A stretch of 14,172 nt of DNA from Chloroflexota bacterium (GCA_030666985.1 DAOUWT010000039.1:1-14172); one strand, 5' to 3'; shown: positions 7,457 through 13,287, counted from the stretch's first letter. Program-made: numbers and translations. The notes: generated from the sequence alone by a model not told the origin.

Positions 7457-7465
7457 AGTATAGCA
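7457..7465 (-). promoter_or_regulatory. Extended -10 promoter of murJ, probable leaderless start
   Basis: The minus strand reads TGCTATACT, an extended -10 (TGn plus TATACT). Six bases separate it from the A of the murJ ATG at 7450, so transcription would begin at or very near the start codon. No ribosome-binding site lies between. No -35 match is seen, which an extended -10 can tolerate. Confidence 0.45.
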
Positions 7466-7469
7466 TGGG

Positions 7470-7613
7470 TTGGGGGGTTGGTATATTGGAGATTGGAGGT
7501 TGGTATATTGGGAAATTGGAGAATGGTATATTGGTTGGTGTGTTGCGAACGGGCAAGGCGATAGTCTCAAAGCGAGTTTGCATCCTTTGTCTCCTCTGCA
7601 CCCCCTGCTCCCC
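7470..7613. repeat. Repeat block left of vapBC (TTGG tract plus ~90-bp direct repeat)
   Basis: The block begins with 7-8 bp units of ATTGGAG/GTTGGTAT type (7470-7535). The 90 bases 7524-7613 are then almost identical to 8402-8491 on the other side of vapBC, with a single T/C difference near the beginning. The shared part includes TGTTGCGAACGGGCAAGGCG, a middle segment around GTCTCAAAGCGAG, and a pyrimidine-rich CTCCTCTGCACCCCC tail. It has no coding potential. Read on the minus strand, the tract is CCAAT-type and lies directly upstream of murJ. Confidence 0.88.
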
Positions 7614-7625
7614 CTGCCCCCTCAG

Positions 7626-8045
7626 CTACTCCCACGGATTGATGATATCTATCCCCGCTGATTCAAAATCTTTCACGTTACGTGTGACGAGGGTCATACC
7701 GTGGTTTAGAACGGTGGCGGCAATTAATGAGTCGATAGCGGGCATGGGACGTCCCTTGCGTTCTGCCTGGGCGATTAGGGTGCCCCACGCTATGAGAACA
7801 TTTGTGTCCAAAGGTAAAATCTTTCCTTGAAAGCGGGCCAGTAAATCATACTCAAGCCATGCTTTCAGCGTTTCTTTGCGCCTCGATTCTGCTAGCTTTT
7901 CGATTCCCTTGGTAATTTCCCCAATGGTAATGACACTTAAGTAAACCCGCTCGCTGTTCAGGGAATCGATCCAGTCGACAACTTCAGGATCAGGCTGTTT
8001 TGAGGCCAACTCAGAGATGACACAGGTGTCGAGGAGATAGTTCAT
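7626..8045 (-). CDS. vapC: VapC/FitB-type PIN-domain toxin ribonuclease
   Basis: A 139-residue PIN-domain protein, expected to be a Mg-dependent endoribonuclease and the toxin of a type II pair. The acidic active-site residues are in place: Asp6 (MNYLLDTCVISE), Glu43 (SVITIGEI), Asp105 (MPAIDSLIAATV) and Asp126 in the RNVKDF motif typical of the FitB-like subgroup. Length is normal. Its ATG overlaps the antitoxin stop codon by four bases (ATGA), the usual translational coupling. All key residues are present, so it appears functional. The specific RNA target cannot be read from sequence. Confidence 0.93.
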   Translation of the reverse strand: MNYLLDTCVISELASKQPDPEVVDWIDSLNSERVYLSVITIGEITKGIEKLAESRRKETLKAWLEYDLLARFQGKILPLDTNVLIAWGTLIAQAERKGRPMPAIDSLIAATVLNHGMTLVTRNVKDFESAGIDIINPWE

Positions 8046-8290
8046 AATTCTACCTCAGGGCGTGGCATGCTCTTATCCCGCTCTAACTCGATACCGGCCA
8101 GGGGCGAGGCCTGAAAGAATTCTGAGAGTTTATCCTGCGAGGCGCGTAATTTTTCATATTCGGGATGGGAAATAACCACAGCCGTGTTTTTCCCCCAACG
8201 GGTGATGAACTGCGGCCCCTCGTCAAGAGCGAGGTCAACGACTTCACTGAGCTTGTTCTTAGCTTCCTGCATCTGCCAAATTGTGTTCAT
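8042..8290 (-). CDS. Phd/YefM-family antitoxin of the vapBC-type pair
   Basis: An 82-residue antitoxin. The N-terminal half (MNTIWQMQEAKNKLSEVVDLA ... FITRWGKNTAVVISHPEYEKL) is the Phd/YefM DNA-binding and dimerisation fold, which normally autorepresses the operon. The C-terminal SPLAGIELERDKSMPRPEVEL resembles the toxin-wrapping tail seen in FitB-linked antitoxins. A strong GGAGG (8297-8301) lies six bases before the ATG. The pair is the only obvious mobile-type cargo on this strand and is bracketed by direct repeats. Confidence 0.92.
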   Translation of the reverse strand: MNTIWQMQEAKNKLSEVVDLALDEGPQFITRWGKNTAVVISHPEYEKLRASQDKLSEFFQASPLAGIELERDKSMPRPEVEL

Positions 8291-8357
8291 GGTTTGCCTC
8301 CAAATCTGTCTAGCCTGTCCAGATTTTATCGCTTTTGTGGTTTCGTGTCAATATGAT

Positions 8358-8525
8358 GTTGGGGATTGGAGGTTGGAGATTGGATATTGGAGACTGGAGG
8401 TTGGTATATTGGTTGGCGTGTTGCGAACGGGCAAGGCGATAGTCTCAAAGCGAGTTTGCATCCTTTGTCTCCTCTGCACCCCCTGCTCCCCTGCTCCCTT
8501 TGTCTCCTCTGCCTCTTTTGTTTCC
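8358..8525. repeat. Repeat block right of vapBC (TTGG tract plus ~90-bp direct repeat)
   Basis: Bases 8358-8410 are TTGG-type short units (GATTGGAG, GTTGGAG, ATTGGATATTGG). Bases 8402-8491 duplicate 7524-7613 in the same orientation with one mismatch. The block then ends in a longer CT-rich tail, TGCTCCCTTTGTCTCCTCTG, repeated to about 8525. On the minus strand it is the CCAAT-type tract upstream of the antitoxin gene. With the stem-loop region that follows, it fills the 356-base gene-free gap between the antitoxin and mtnA. Confidence 0.88.
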
Positions 8526-8561
8526 TCCAAATCAATGGTAAGATATACCTCGTGTGAAAAA

Positions 8562-8612
8562 CGGAGATGTGCTCCGCATCTGTTTTTGATGCGCCATCCG
8601 TTTTTGGATGCG
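8562..8612 (+). promoter_or_regulatory. Cluster of three stem-loops in the mtnA leader
   Basis: Three consecutive inverted repeats precede mtnA. They are CGGAG/CTCCG (8562-8566, 8572-8576), CGCATC/GATGCG (8575-8580, 8588-8593) with loop TGTTTTT, and CATCC/GGATG (8595-8599, 8606-8610) with loop GTTTTT and flanking CGC/CG. The first two overlap by two bases, so they are mutually exclusive. The last two look like diverged copies of a 19-bp unit. No T-run follows, so no terminator is claimed, and it does not match a SAM riboswitch that I know. It could be a leader structure or just a palindromic repeat. Confidence 0.4.
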
Positions 8613-8646
8613 TTGCACATCGAATTACATAGAGCGAGTAAAACTT

Positions 8647-9747
8647 ATGCGAACACTAAAATGGAATTACGACAAAAACCTCCTAGAAATGATAGACCAG
8701 CGCCTCCTGCCGGGCGAGTTCAAAATTATCGAATTCGACACCTACCAGAAAGTTGCTCAAGCCATCACCGACATGGTTGTCCGGGGAGCACCCGCCATTG
8801 GCGGCGCGGCGGGGTTTGGTCTGGCAGCGGCAGCCTTTCAATCGGCAGCGTCCACCCCGGAAGAACTGCACCGCGACCTGAAAGTTGCCGCCAAAGTCCT
8901 CGGCCAAGCACGCCCCACCGCCGTCAACCTGGCCTGGGCCTTAGATAGAGTTCTAAATGAGGTCTTCCCCCCTCTCCTCATAGGAGAGGGGCCGGGGGTG
9001 AGGTCAGACGCTGAGGTGAGGTCGAACGCGGAGGTGATGTCCCTCTGCCAAGCAATCCTCACCGAAGCCCAACGCATCGCCGACGAAGACGTGGAGATCA
9101 ACAAACGCATGGCCCGTCACGGCGCGGAACTGATCGAAGATGGCGACACAATCATCCACCACTGCAACACCGGCGCCCTCGCCACCGTGGATTGGGGAAC
9201 CGCCCTCGGCGTGATCCGCACCGCCCATGAGCAGGGGAAGAACATCCACGTTTTGGTGGATGAGACCCGTCCCCGCTTGCAAGGCGCACGCCTCACCGCC
9301 TGGGAATTGGAGCAATACGGCATCCCATACGACATCATAAGCGACAACGCCGCGGGATACTTTTTGCGCACGGGGCAGGTTCAAAAAGTGGTCTTCGGCG
9401 CGGATAGAGTGGCCGCCAACGGCGATGTGGCCAACAAAATTGGCACCTACATGCTCGCTCTCGCCGCCCGCGACAACAGCGTCCCCGCCTACTCCGTAGT
9501 CCCCACCTCCACCATTGACCTCACCCTCCCCACCGGGGAAGAGATTCCCATTGAGGAGCGCGAAGAGGCCGAGGTTTTGGCGCTCACCCTCAAGGGACTG
9601 CAAGTCTCCCCCGCCAACGCCTCCGCCCGCAATCCGGCCTTTGACGTCACCCCTCACCGCCTGGTAACGGGCATCGTCACCGAAAACGGCGTCGTCTATC
9701 CCCCTTTTGACAAAAACCTGCCTAAAGCGGTAAAGAGTGAAACGTGA
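8647..9747 (+). CDS. mtnA: S-methyl-5-thioribose-1-phosphate isomerase
   Basis: A 366-residue enzyme of the eIF-2B/MtnA fold. In methionine salvage it converts methylthioribose-1-phosphate to methylthioribulose-1-phosphate. Family marks are VVRGAPAIGGAAGFGLA (44-60), RPTAVNL (89-95), the catalytic Cys173 in HHCNTGALATVDWGTALGVI, DETRPRLQGARLTAWEL (205-221), and catalytic Asp253 in GADRVAANGDVANKIGTY. The start is ATG 8647 (MRTLKW). An in-frame ATG at 8608 lies inside a stem-loop and adds atypical residues. The ribosome-binding site is weak (GAGCGAG about 8 bases away). Residues about 107-132 are odd: they are encoded by a palindrome and an 18-bp tandem repeat inserted in frame. The last codons run into GTGAAACGTG-type repeat DNA. 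AdoK follows 58 bases later on the same strand. Confidence 0.93.
   Translation: MRTLKWNYDKNLLEMIDQRLLPGEFKIIEFDTYQKVAQAITDMVVRGAPAIGGAAGFGLAAAAFQSAASTPEELHRDLKVAAKVLGQARPTAVNLAWALDRVLNEVFPPLLIGEGPGVRSDAEVRSNAEVMSLCQAILTEAQRIADEDVEINKRMARHGAELIEDGDTIIHHCNTGALATVDWGTALGVIRTAHEQGKNIHVLVDETRPRLQGARLTAWELEQYGIPYDIISDNAAGYFLRTGQVQKVVFGADRVAANGDVANKIGTYMLALAARDNSVPAYSVVPTSTIDLTLPTGEEIPIEEREEAEVLALTLKGLQVSPANASARNPAFDVTPHRLVTGIVTENGVVYPPFDKNLPKAVKSET
8967..9041. repeat. Palindromic repeat and 18-bp tandem repeat inside mtnA
   Basis: A perfect 10-bp stem, CCCCTCTCCT (8969-8978) with AGGAGAGGGG (8982-8991) and loop CAT, is followed by CCGGGGGTGAGGT. This looks like a dispersed intergenic repeat found in many bacteria. 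Directly after it an 18-bp unit occurs twice (8998-9015, 9016-9033) plus a partial third (9034-9041), translated VRSDAE, VRSNAE, VMS. The reading frame stays open throughout. MtnA homologues as I recall them have a much shorter helical linker here. Confidence 0.8.
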
Positions 9748-9750
9748 AAA

Positions 9751-9816
9751 CGTGTTGCGTGCTGCGTGAAACGTGACCTGACTAACGACTACGAGACTAA
9801 CGACTATGAGACTAAT
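9751..9816. repeat. Short repeats between mtnA and adoK, including 15-bp tandem over the adoK start
   Basis: CGTGTTGCGTGCTGCGTG (9751-9768) is the reverse complement, with one mismatch, of 5050-5067. It is followed by GACTAACGACTACGA (9780-9794), GACTAACGACTATGA (9795-9809) and a partial unit GACTAAT (9810-9816). The adoK start codon (9806-9808) is created by the C-to-T difference between the two 15-bp units. Confidence 0.8.
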
Positions 9817-10768
9817 TCTCACTGGTTCAATCGCCTACGATTATCTAATGACCTTTCCTGGATATTTCCGGGATCACATTCTCCCCGACAAGCTCGATTC
9901 TATCAGCCTTTCCTTTTTGGTGGATGGGATGGTCAAGCGCAGAGGGGGAGTGGCCCCCAACATCGCCTACACCCTGGCCCTGCTGGGGCAGCATCCACTG
10001 ATTCTCGGCTCCGTGGGAGAGGATTTTGGCGACTACCGGGCCTGGCTCGAGGGGCAGGGGGTGGATACCTCGGGAATTCGCGTCATCCCCGGCGAGTTCA
10101 CGGCCTCCTTTTTCGCCAACACCGACCGCGACAACAACCAAATTGCCAGCTTTTACCCCGGCGCTATGGCCTTTGATGTGCAGCTCTCCCTGGGGGATTT
10201 GGAGGGGGATTGCCCTGACTTGGTAGTCATCTCGCCCACCGACCCGGGCGCCATGATCAGCTACGTGGAGGAGGCGCAAACCCTGGGGATACCCTACCTC
10301 TACGACCCCAGCCAGCAGCTTGTCCGCCTGGATGGGGAGGATGTCCGCCGCGGCGTGGAGGGTGCCCTAGCCCTCTGCGTCAACGACTACGAATTCAGCC
10401 TGGTGCAAAAAAGCACGGGGATGTCCCCCCTGGAAATTAGGCGTTGTGTCCGTTTCCTGGTCGTGACGCGCGGCGAGCAAGGGGCCACCATCTACGCCGA
10501 GGGCGAGGAATACCGCATCCCCATCGTCCCACCCCGCAGCGTGGTTGACCCCACCGGCGTGGGAGACGCTTTCCGCGGCGGCTTCCTAACCGGCTACAGC
10601 CACGGCCTAGATTGGGAGCTATGCGGGCAAATGGGTGCCTTAGCCGCCACCTACTGCCTAGAAACCGACGGTCCCCAAAGTCATTACTACACTGTTGCAG
10701 AGTATGTTTCTCGTTTTAGAGAGCACTTTGACGATGATGGGGAGCTTGGTAAATTGGGAAACTGGTAG
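9806..10768 (+). CDS. adoK: Adenosine kinase (PfkB/ribokinase family, actinobacterial AdoK type)
   Basis: A 320-residue cytoplasmic kinase expected to phosphorylate adenosine to AMP with ATP. It follows the Mycobacterium tuberculosis AdoK pattern closely: LTGSIAYDYLMTFPGYF (5-21), SISLSFLVD (32-40), the RGGVAPNIA substrate motif (46-54), NQIASFYPGAM (111-121), YDPSQQL (166-172), NDYEF (193-197), and the PfkB signature VDPTGVGDAFRGGF with catalytic Asp254. It lies downstream of mtnA and upstream of ahcY, whose product adenosine it would remove. There is no convincing ribosome-binding site, and the ATG lies in a 15-bp tandem repeat; the next residues (RLILTGSIA) match the family N-terminus, so the start is sound. 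The last residues (GELGKLGNW) are encoded by TTGG repeat that reaches into the gene. Generic ribokinase is the alternative; the AdoK-specific motifs make it less likely. Confidence 0.9.
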   Translation: MRLILTGSIAYDYLMTFPGYFRDHILPDKLDSISLSFLVDGMVKRRGGVAPNIAYTLALLGQHPLILGSVGEDFGDYRAWLEGQGVDTSGIRVIPGEFTASFFANTDRDNNQIASFYPGAMAFDVQLSLGDLEGDCPDLVVISPTDPGAMISYVEEAQTLGIPYLYDPSQQLVRLDGEDVRRGVEGALALCVNDYEFSLVQKSTGMSPLEIRRCVRFLVVTRGEQGATIYAEGEEYRIPIVPPRSVVDPTGVGDAFRGGFLTGYSHGLDWELCGQMGALAATYCLETDGPQSHYYTVAEYVSRFREHFDDDGELGKLGNW

Positions 10769-10880
10769 ATTGGGAAACTGGTAGATTGGGAAACTGGGAA
10801 ATTGGGAAACTGGTATATTGGTGGCGTTTCTGACCAATCTACCAACATACCAATTTACTAATACACCAACATACCAACTT
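10746..10880. repeat. TTGG-type then CCAA-type repeat tracts forming a large inverted repeat
   Basis: Bases 10746-10822 hold about four units of a 16-bp phrase, GATTGGGAAACTGGTA. After a 10-base gap, 10834-10878 is the opposite strand type (CCAATCTACCAACATACCAA...). GGTAGATTGG at 10764-10773 and 10780-10789 is the exact complement of CCAATCTACC at 10834-10843, so transcripts could fold into alternative hairpins after adoK. The left tract includes the adoK stop codon. The right tract ends at the ribosome-binding site of the next gene. Confidence 0.88.
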
Positions 10881-10893
10881 TAGGAGACTAATG

Positions 10894-11340
10894 ATGGAGC
10901 AGCGCGGTTTCGAAGATTTAGAATGCTATCAATTGGCATTGCGTGTTATGAAAGAGGCTTACGATGTAATGAAACGTTTGCCCGCTAAAGAGAAATACAA
11001 TCTTGCAGACCAGATGCGGCGGGCATCTGTCAGTGTAGTGTTAAACATCGCCGAGGGCTATGGGCGATATCACTATTTAGAAAGTTTGAGGTTTTATTAC
11101 ATTGCCCGTGGCTCTCTAAATGAGACCTTGAGCGCTTTCATTGCTTGCGATGCACTTCAATACACTCAAAATGAGTTACAAGGACAACGAGAACTTTGCC
11201 ATAGTGCGTTACGTTCCCTTAATGGCTTTATACGCTACGTCCGAGGACAACAACGCGGCAACAAAGAATACGGAGACAAAGCCGTACGTGACGAATCCCT
11301 CCACTACAATGTTGACATAAATCCTTCCCCAGATGACTGA
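10894..11340 (+). CDS. Four-helix-bundle protein (23S rRNA intervening-sequence/S23 family)
   Basis: A 148-residue protein of the S23/four-helix-bundle family, first known from ORFs within 23S rRNA intervening sequences. Typical parts are FEDLECYQLALRVMKEAY (5-22), LADQMRRASVSVVLNIAEGYGR (37-58), the second-helix block SLRFYYIARGSLNET, and a later amphipathic helix LCHSALRSLNGFIRYVR. Molecular function is unproven; the fold is shared with accessory proteins (Avd) of diversity-generating retroelements, but no reverse transcriptase or variable repeat is visible here. Two ATGs are adjacent (10891 and 10894). AGGAG (10882-10886) is seven bases from the second and four from the first, so I prefer 10894. 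The C-terminal 30 residues are polar and poorly conserved. It separates adoK from ahcY and has CCAAT repeats on both sides, suggesting insertion. Confidence 0.85.
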   Translation: MEQRGFEDLECYQLALRVMKEAYDVMKRLPAKEKYNLADQMRRASVSVVLNIAEGYGRYHYLESLRFYYIARGSLNETLSAFIACDALQYTQNELQGQRELCHSALRSLNGFIRYVRGQQRGNKEYGDKAVRDESLHYNVDINPSPDD

Positions 11341-11349
11341 TTCATAATC

Positions 11350-11453
11350 CACTTACCAATCCCCAATTTACCAATTTACCAATATACCAATCCCCAATCT
11401 ACCAATTTACCAATATACCAATCCCCAATCTACCAATATACCAATATACCAAC
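11350..11453. repeat. CCAAT-type tandem repeat tract upstream of ahcY
   Basis: The tract consists of 7-8 bp units (CCAATTTA, CCAATATA, CCAATCC, CCAATCTA). A 31-bp higher-order unit is perfectly duplicated in tandem at 11370-11400 and 11401-11431. The tract is the same type and orientation as 10834-10878 and ends at the AAGGAG ribosome-binding site of ahcY. It fills the 125-base gap with no gene. Confidence 0.9.
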
Positions 11454-11465
11454 AAGGAGTACCAA

Positions 11466-12725
11466 ATGACCAACTATGACATAAAAGATAAATCCCTCGC
11501 CGAAGGCGGCCGCAGACGAATCCAATGGGCCGAGCGTGAAATGCCGGTTCTACGCTCCATCTATGAGCGCTTCGAGAAAGAGCGCCCATTCGAGGGCATT
11601 CGCATGTCGGCCTGTTTGCACGTTACTACCGAGACTGCCAATTTGGCGAAGACCCTCCAAGCCGGCGGCGCCGACTTGGTGCTGGTAGCCTCGAACCCTC
11701 TCTCAACCCAGGACGACGTGGCCGCTTCCCTGGTGATGCACAACGAAATTCCCGTGCATGCCATCAAAGGGGAAGACAACGTCACATACTACAAACATAT
11801 CAAGGCCGCTATTGACCACAAACCCCACATCACCATGGATGACGGAGCCGACTTGGTTAGCACTCTGCACAAGGATTATAGTGATCTTTTGCCAAACGTG
11901 ATCGGCGGCACCGAAGAAACCACCACCGGCGTTATCCGCCTGAAAGCCATGGCTGCCGATGGCGCTCTGAAATTTCCCGTGGTTGCAGTCAACGACGCCA
12001 TGACCAAACACTTTTTCGACAATCGCTACGGGACAGGGCAATCTACCATTGATGGTATCATTCGGGCCACCAACATCTTATTGGCTGGGAAGAACTTCGT
12101 GGTCGGCGGATATGGCTGGTGCGCGCGCGGTTTAGCCATGCGCGCGCGGGGGATGGGCGCGAACGTGATCGTCACCGAAGTTGACCCCCTCAAAGCCCTT
12201 GAGGCCGTGATGGACGGTTTCCGCGTTATGCCCATGATGGAAGCGGCTCCCCTTGCCGACATCTTCTGCACTCTAACAGGTGATATTAACGTCATTGACC
12301 AACATCACATGGAAGTCATGAAAGACGGGGCTATCATTGCTAACTCAGGCCACTTCAACGTCGAGATCAACATCCCCGCCCTGGAGGAAATGGCAGTCTC
12401 ACAGCATCAAGCCCGTCCCTTTGTAAAACAATATGAAATGGAAGATGGCCGAGTGCTCAATCTATTGGGAGATGGCCGTCTTATAAACTTGGCCGCCGCC
12501 GAAGGTCACCCCGCCAGTGTGATGGACATGTCGTTTGCGAACCAATCCCTAAGCGCCGAGTATATGGTCAAACACGCCGAGGAGTTGGAGAATATCGTTT
12601 ACGGCGTTCCCGAAGCGATTGATGCCGAAATAGCTCGCCTGAAACTGGAAGCCATGGGTGTGCAGATTGACAAACTCACCGAAGAACAGCTCACTTATCT
12701 CAACTCCTGGCAGTCTGGGACGTAA
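11466..12725 (+). CDS. ahcY: Adenosylhomocysteinase (S-adenosylhomocysteine hydrolase)
   Basis: A 419-residue NAD-dependent cytoplasmic enzyme that splits S-adenosylhomocysteine to homocysteine and adenosine, relieving inhibition of methyltransferases. Visible marks are SACLHVTTETANLAKTL (48-64), CNPLSTQDDVAA-like SNPLSTQDDVAASL, GGTEETTTGVIRL, the VNDAMTKHFFDNRYGTGQSTIDGI signature, the NAD-binding GYGWCARGLAMRARGMGA, and GHFNVEI. The short C-terminus ending YLNSWQSGT, without the KPxxYRY tail, fits the archaeal/thermophile subgroup, some of which prefer S-inosylhomocysteine; that alternative substrate cannot be excluded. AAGGAG lies 6-7 bases before the ATG. The adenosine kinase two genes upstream would consume the adenosine product, pulling the reversible reaction forward. 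Confidence 0.94.
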   Translation: MTNYDIKDKSLAEGGRRRIQWAEREMPVLRSIYERFEKERPFEGIRMSACLHVTTETANLAKTLQAGGADLVLVASNPLSTQDDVAASLVMHNEIPVHAIKGEDNVTYYKHIKAAIDHKPHITMDDGADLVSTLHKDYSDLLPNVIGGTEETTTGVIRLKAMAADGALKFPVVAVNDAMTKHFFDNRYGTGQSTIDGIIRATNILLAGKNFVVGGYGWCARGLAMRARGMGANVIVTEVDPLKALEAVMDGFRVMPMMEAAPLADIFCTLTGDINVIDQHHMEVMKDGAIIANSGHFNVEINIPALEEMAVSQHQARPFVKQYEMEDGRVLNLLGDGRLINLAAAEGHPASVMDMSFANQSLSAEYMVKHAEELENIVYGVPEAIDAEIARLKLEAMGVQIDKLTEEQLTYLNSWQSGT

Positions 12726-12762
12726 GTATAGGAGATGCATTCAAGGGCAGGATTTTTTCTGA

Positions 12763-13218
12763 ACTAGATTAAGGCTTGAGTATCGACACCGTTTTCGCAG
12801 CATACCGGTATGGCTTGGTCTTCTGTTTTTCTTGTATATTGGGGCTTTAGCCTTTTCTCATTGGCACAGTGTCAATGCCGCCCACGATCATCGCGCCGAG
12901 GACTTTGGCCAGCAGGTTTTGGAGGCCGCCCCTGAAGATGCAATCATCTTCGCCAAGGGAGACCATGCCATATTTACAATGTGGTATTTTCATTTTGCGC
13001 TAGAGAAACGCCCTGACCTCGTCGTTTTAGCTCGGGAGCTATTAAAATACGATTGGTATCAAGAAACAATACGTTCAGAATATCCAACCCTTGTTTTAGC
13101 GGATGGCTTTCCCTGGCCCGGAAGAATCATGGATGATAACCCGCACCGCCCGGCCTGTTACATTGAATATGACGGGGAAGCAAAAATCCGTTGCCTACAG
13201 CAACAGCCTGACGAATAG
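12763..13218 (+). pseudogene. 5'-truncated remnant of a DUF2723-family membrane protein
   Basis: The frame is open from a TGA at 12760-12762 to TAG at 13216-13218, but has no ATG or GTG start. The first TTG is at 12832, inside a hydrophobic segment (IPVWLGLLFFLYIGALAF). After that helix it reads RAEDFGQQVLEAAPEDAIIFAKGDHAIFTMWYFHFALEKRPDLVVLARELL and then a WY motif. This is the pattern of the extracytoplasmic C-terminal part of DUF2723 proteins, which are several hundred residues long with many N-terminal helices. The N-terminal part is absent between here and ahcY (41 bases). I infer a deletion remnant. Expression as a 128-residue protein from TTG 12832 is possible but has no ribosome-binding site. 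Confidence 0.6.
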
Positions 13219-13278
13219 TAGCCGAGATTTCTATATCTCGCGCTATGCCACTCATACCTTTTTCCATTCCCGCCCAGA

Positions 13279-13287
13279 TGGTAGAAT
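13279..13287 (+). promoter_or_regulatory. Possible extended -10 promoter of the glmS-like gene
   Basis: TGGTAGAAT is an extended -10 (TGn plus TAGAAT). It lies 47 bases before the ATG at 13335, leaving room for a leader with the GGAG ribosome-binding site. No good -35 is seen. A weak inverted repeat, CGAGAT/ATCTCG (13223-13228, 13235-13240), lies between the DUF2723 remnant and this site, without a T-run. Confidence 0.3.

Noticed and set aside
8184..8948. Plus-strand open frame (254 codons) across the antitoxin gene, repeat block and mtnA start
   Set aside because: It crosses an opposite-strand antitoxin gene and repeat DNA, and its translation is low-complexity in all parts.
9004..9822. Long minus-strand open frame (272 codons) opposite mtnA
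   Set aside because: It is glycine/valine-rich with no family pattern and lies antisense to a clear mtnA; GC-rich codon use on the plus strand explains the open frame.
10894..11340. Diversity-generating retroelement suggested by the four-helix-bundle (Avd-like) fold
   Set aside because: No reverse transcriptase, template repeat or variable repeat is visible in the window, and the S23 family is common outside such elements.
10746..11453. CRISPR array from regularly spaced CCAAT units
   Set aside because: Units are only 7-8 bp with no unique spacers of constant length, and there are no cas genes.
13223..13240. Intrinsic terminator after the DUF2723 remnant
   Set aside because: The CGAGAT/ATCTCG stem is only 6 bp, AT-rich in the loop and without a T-run.
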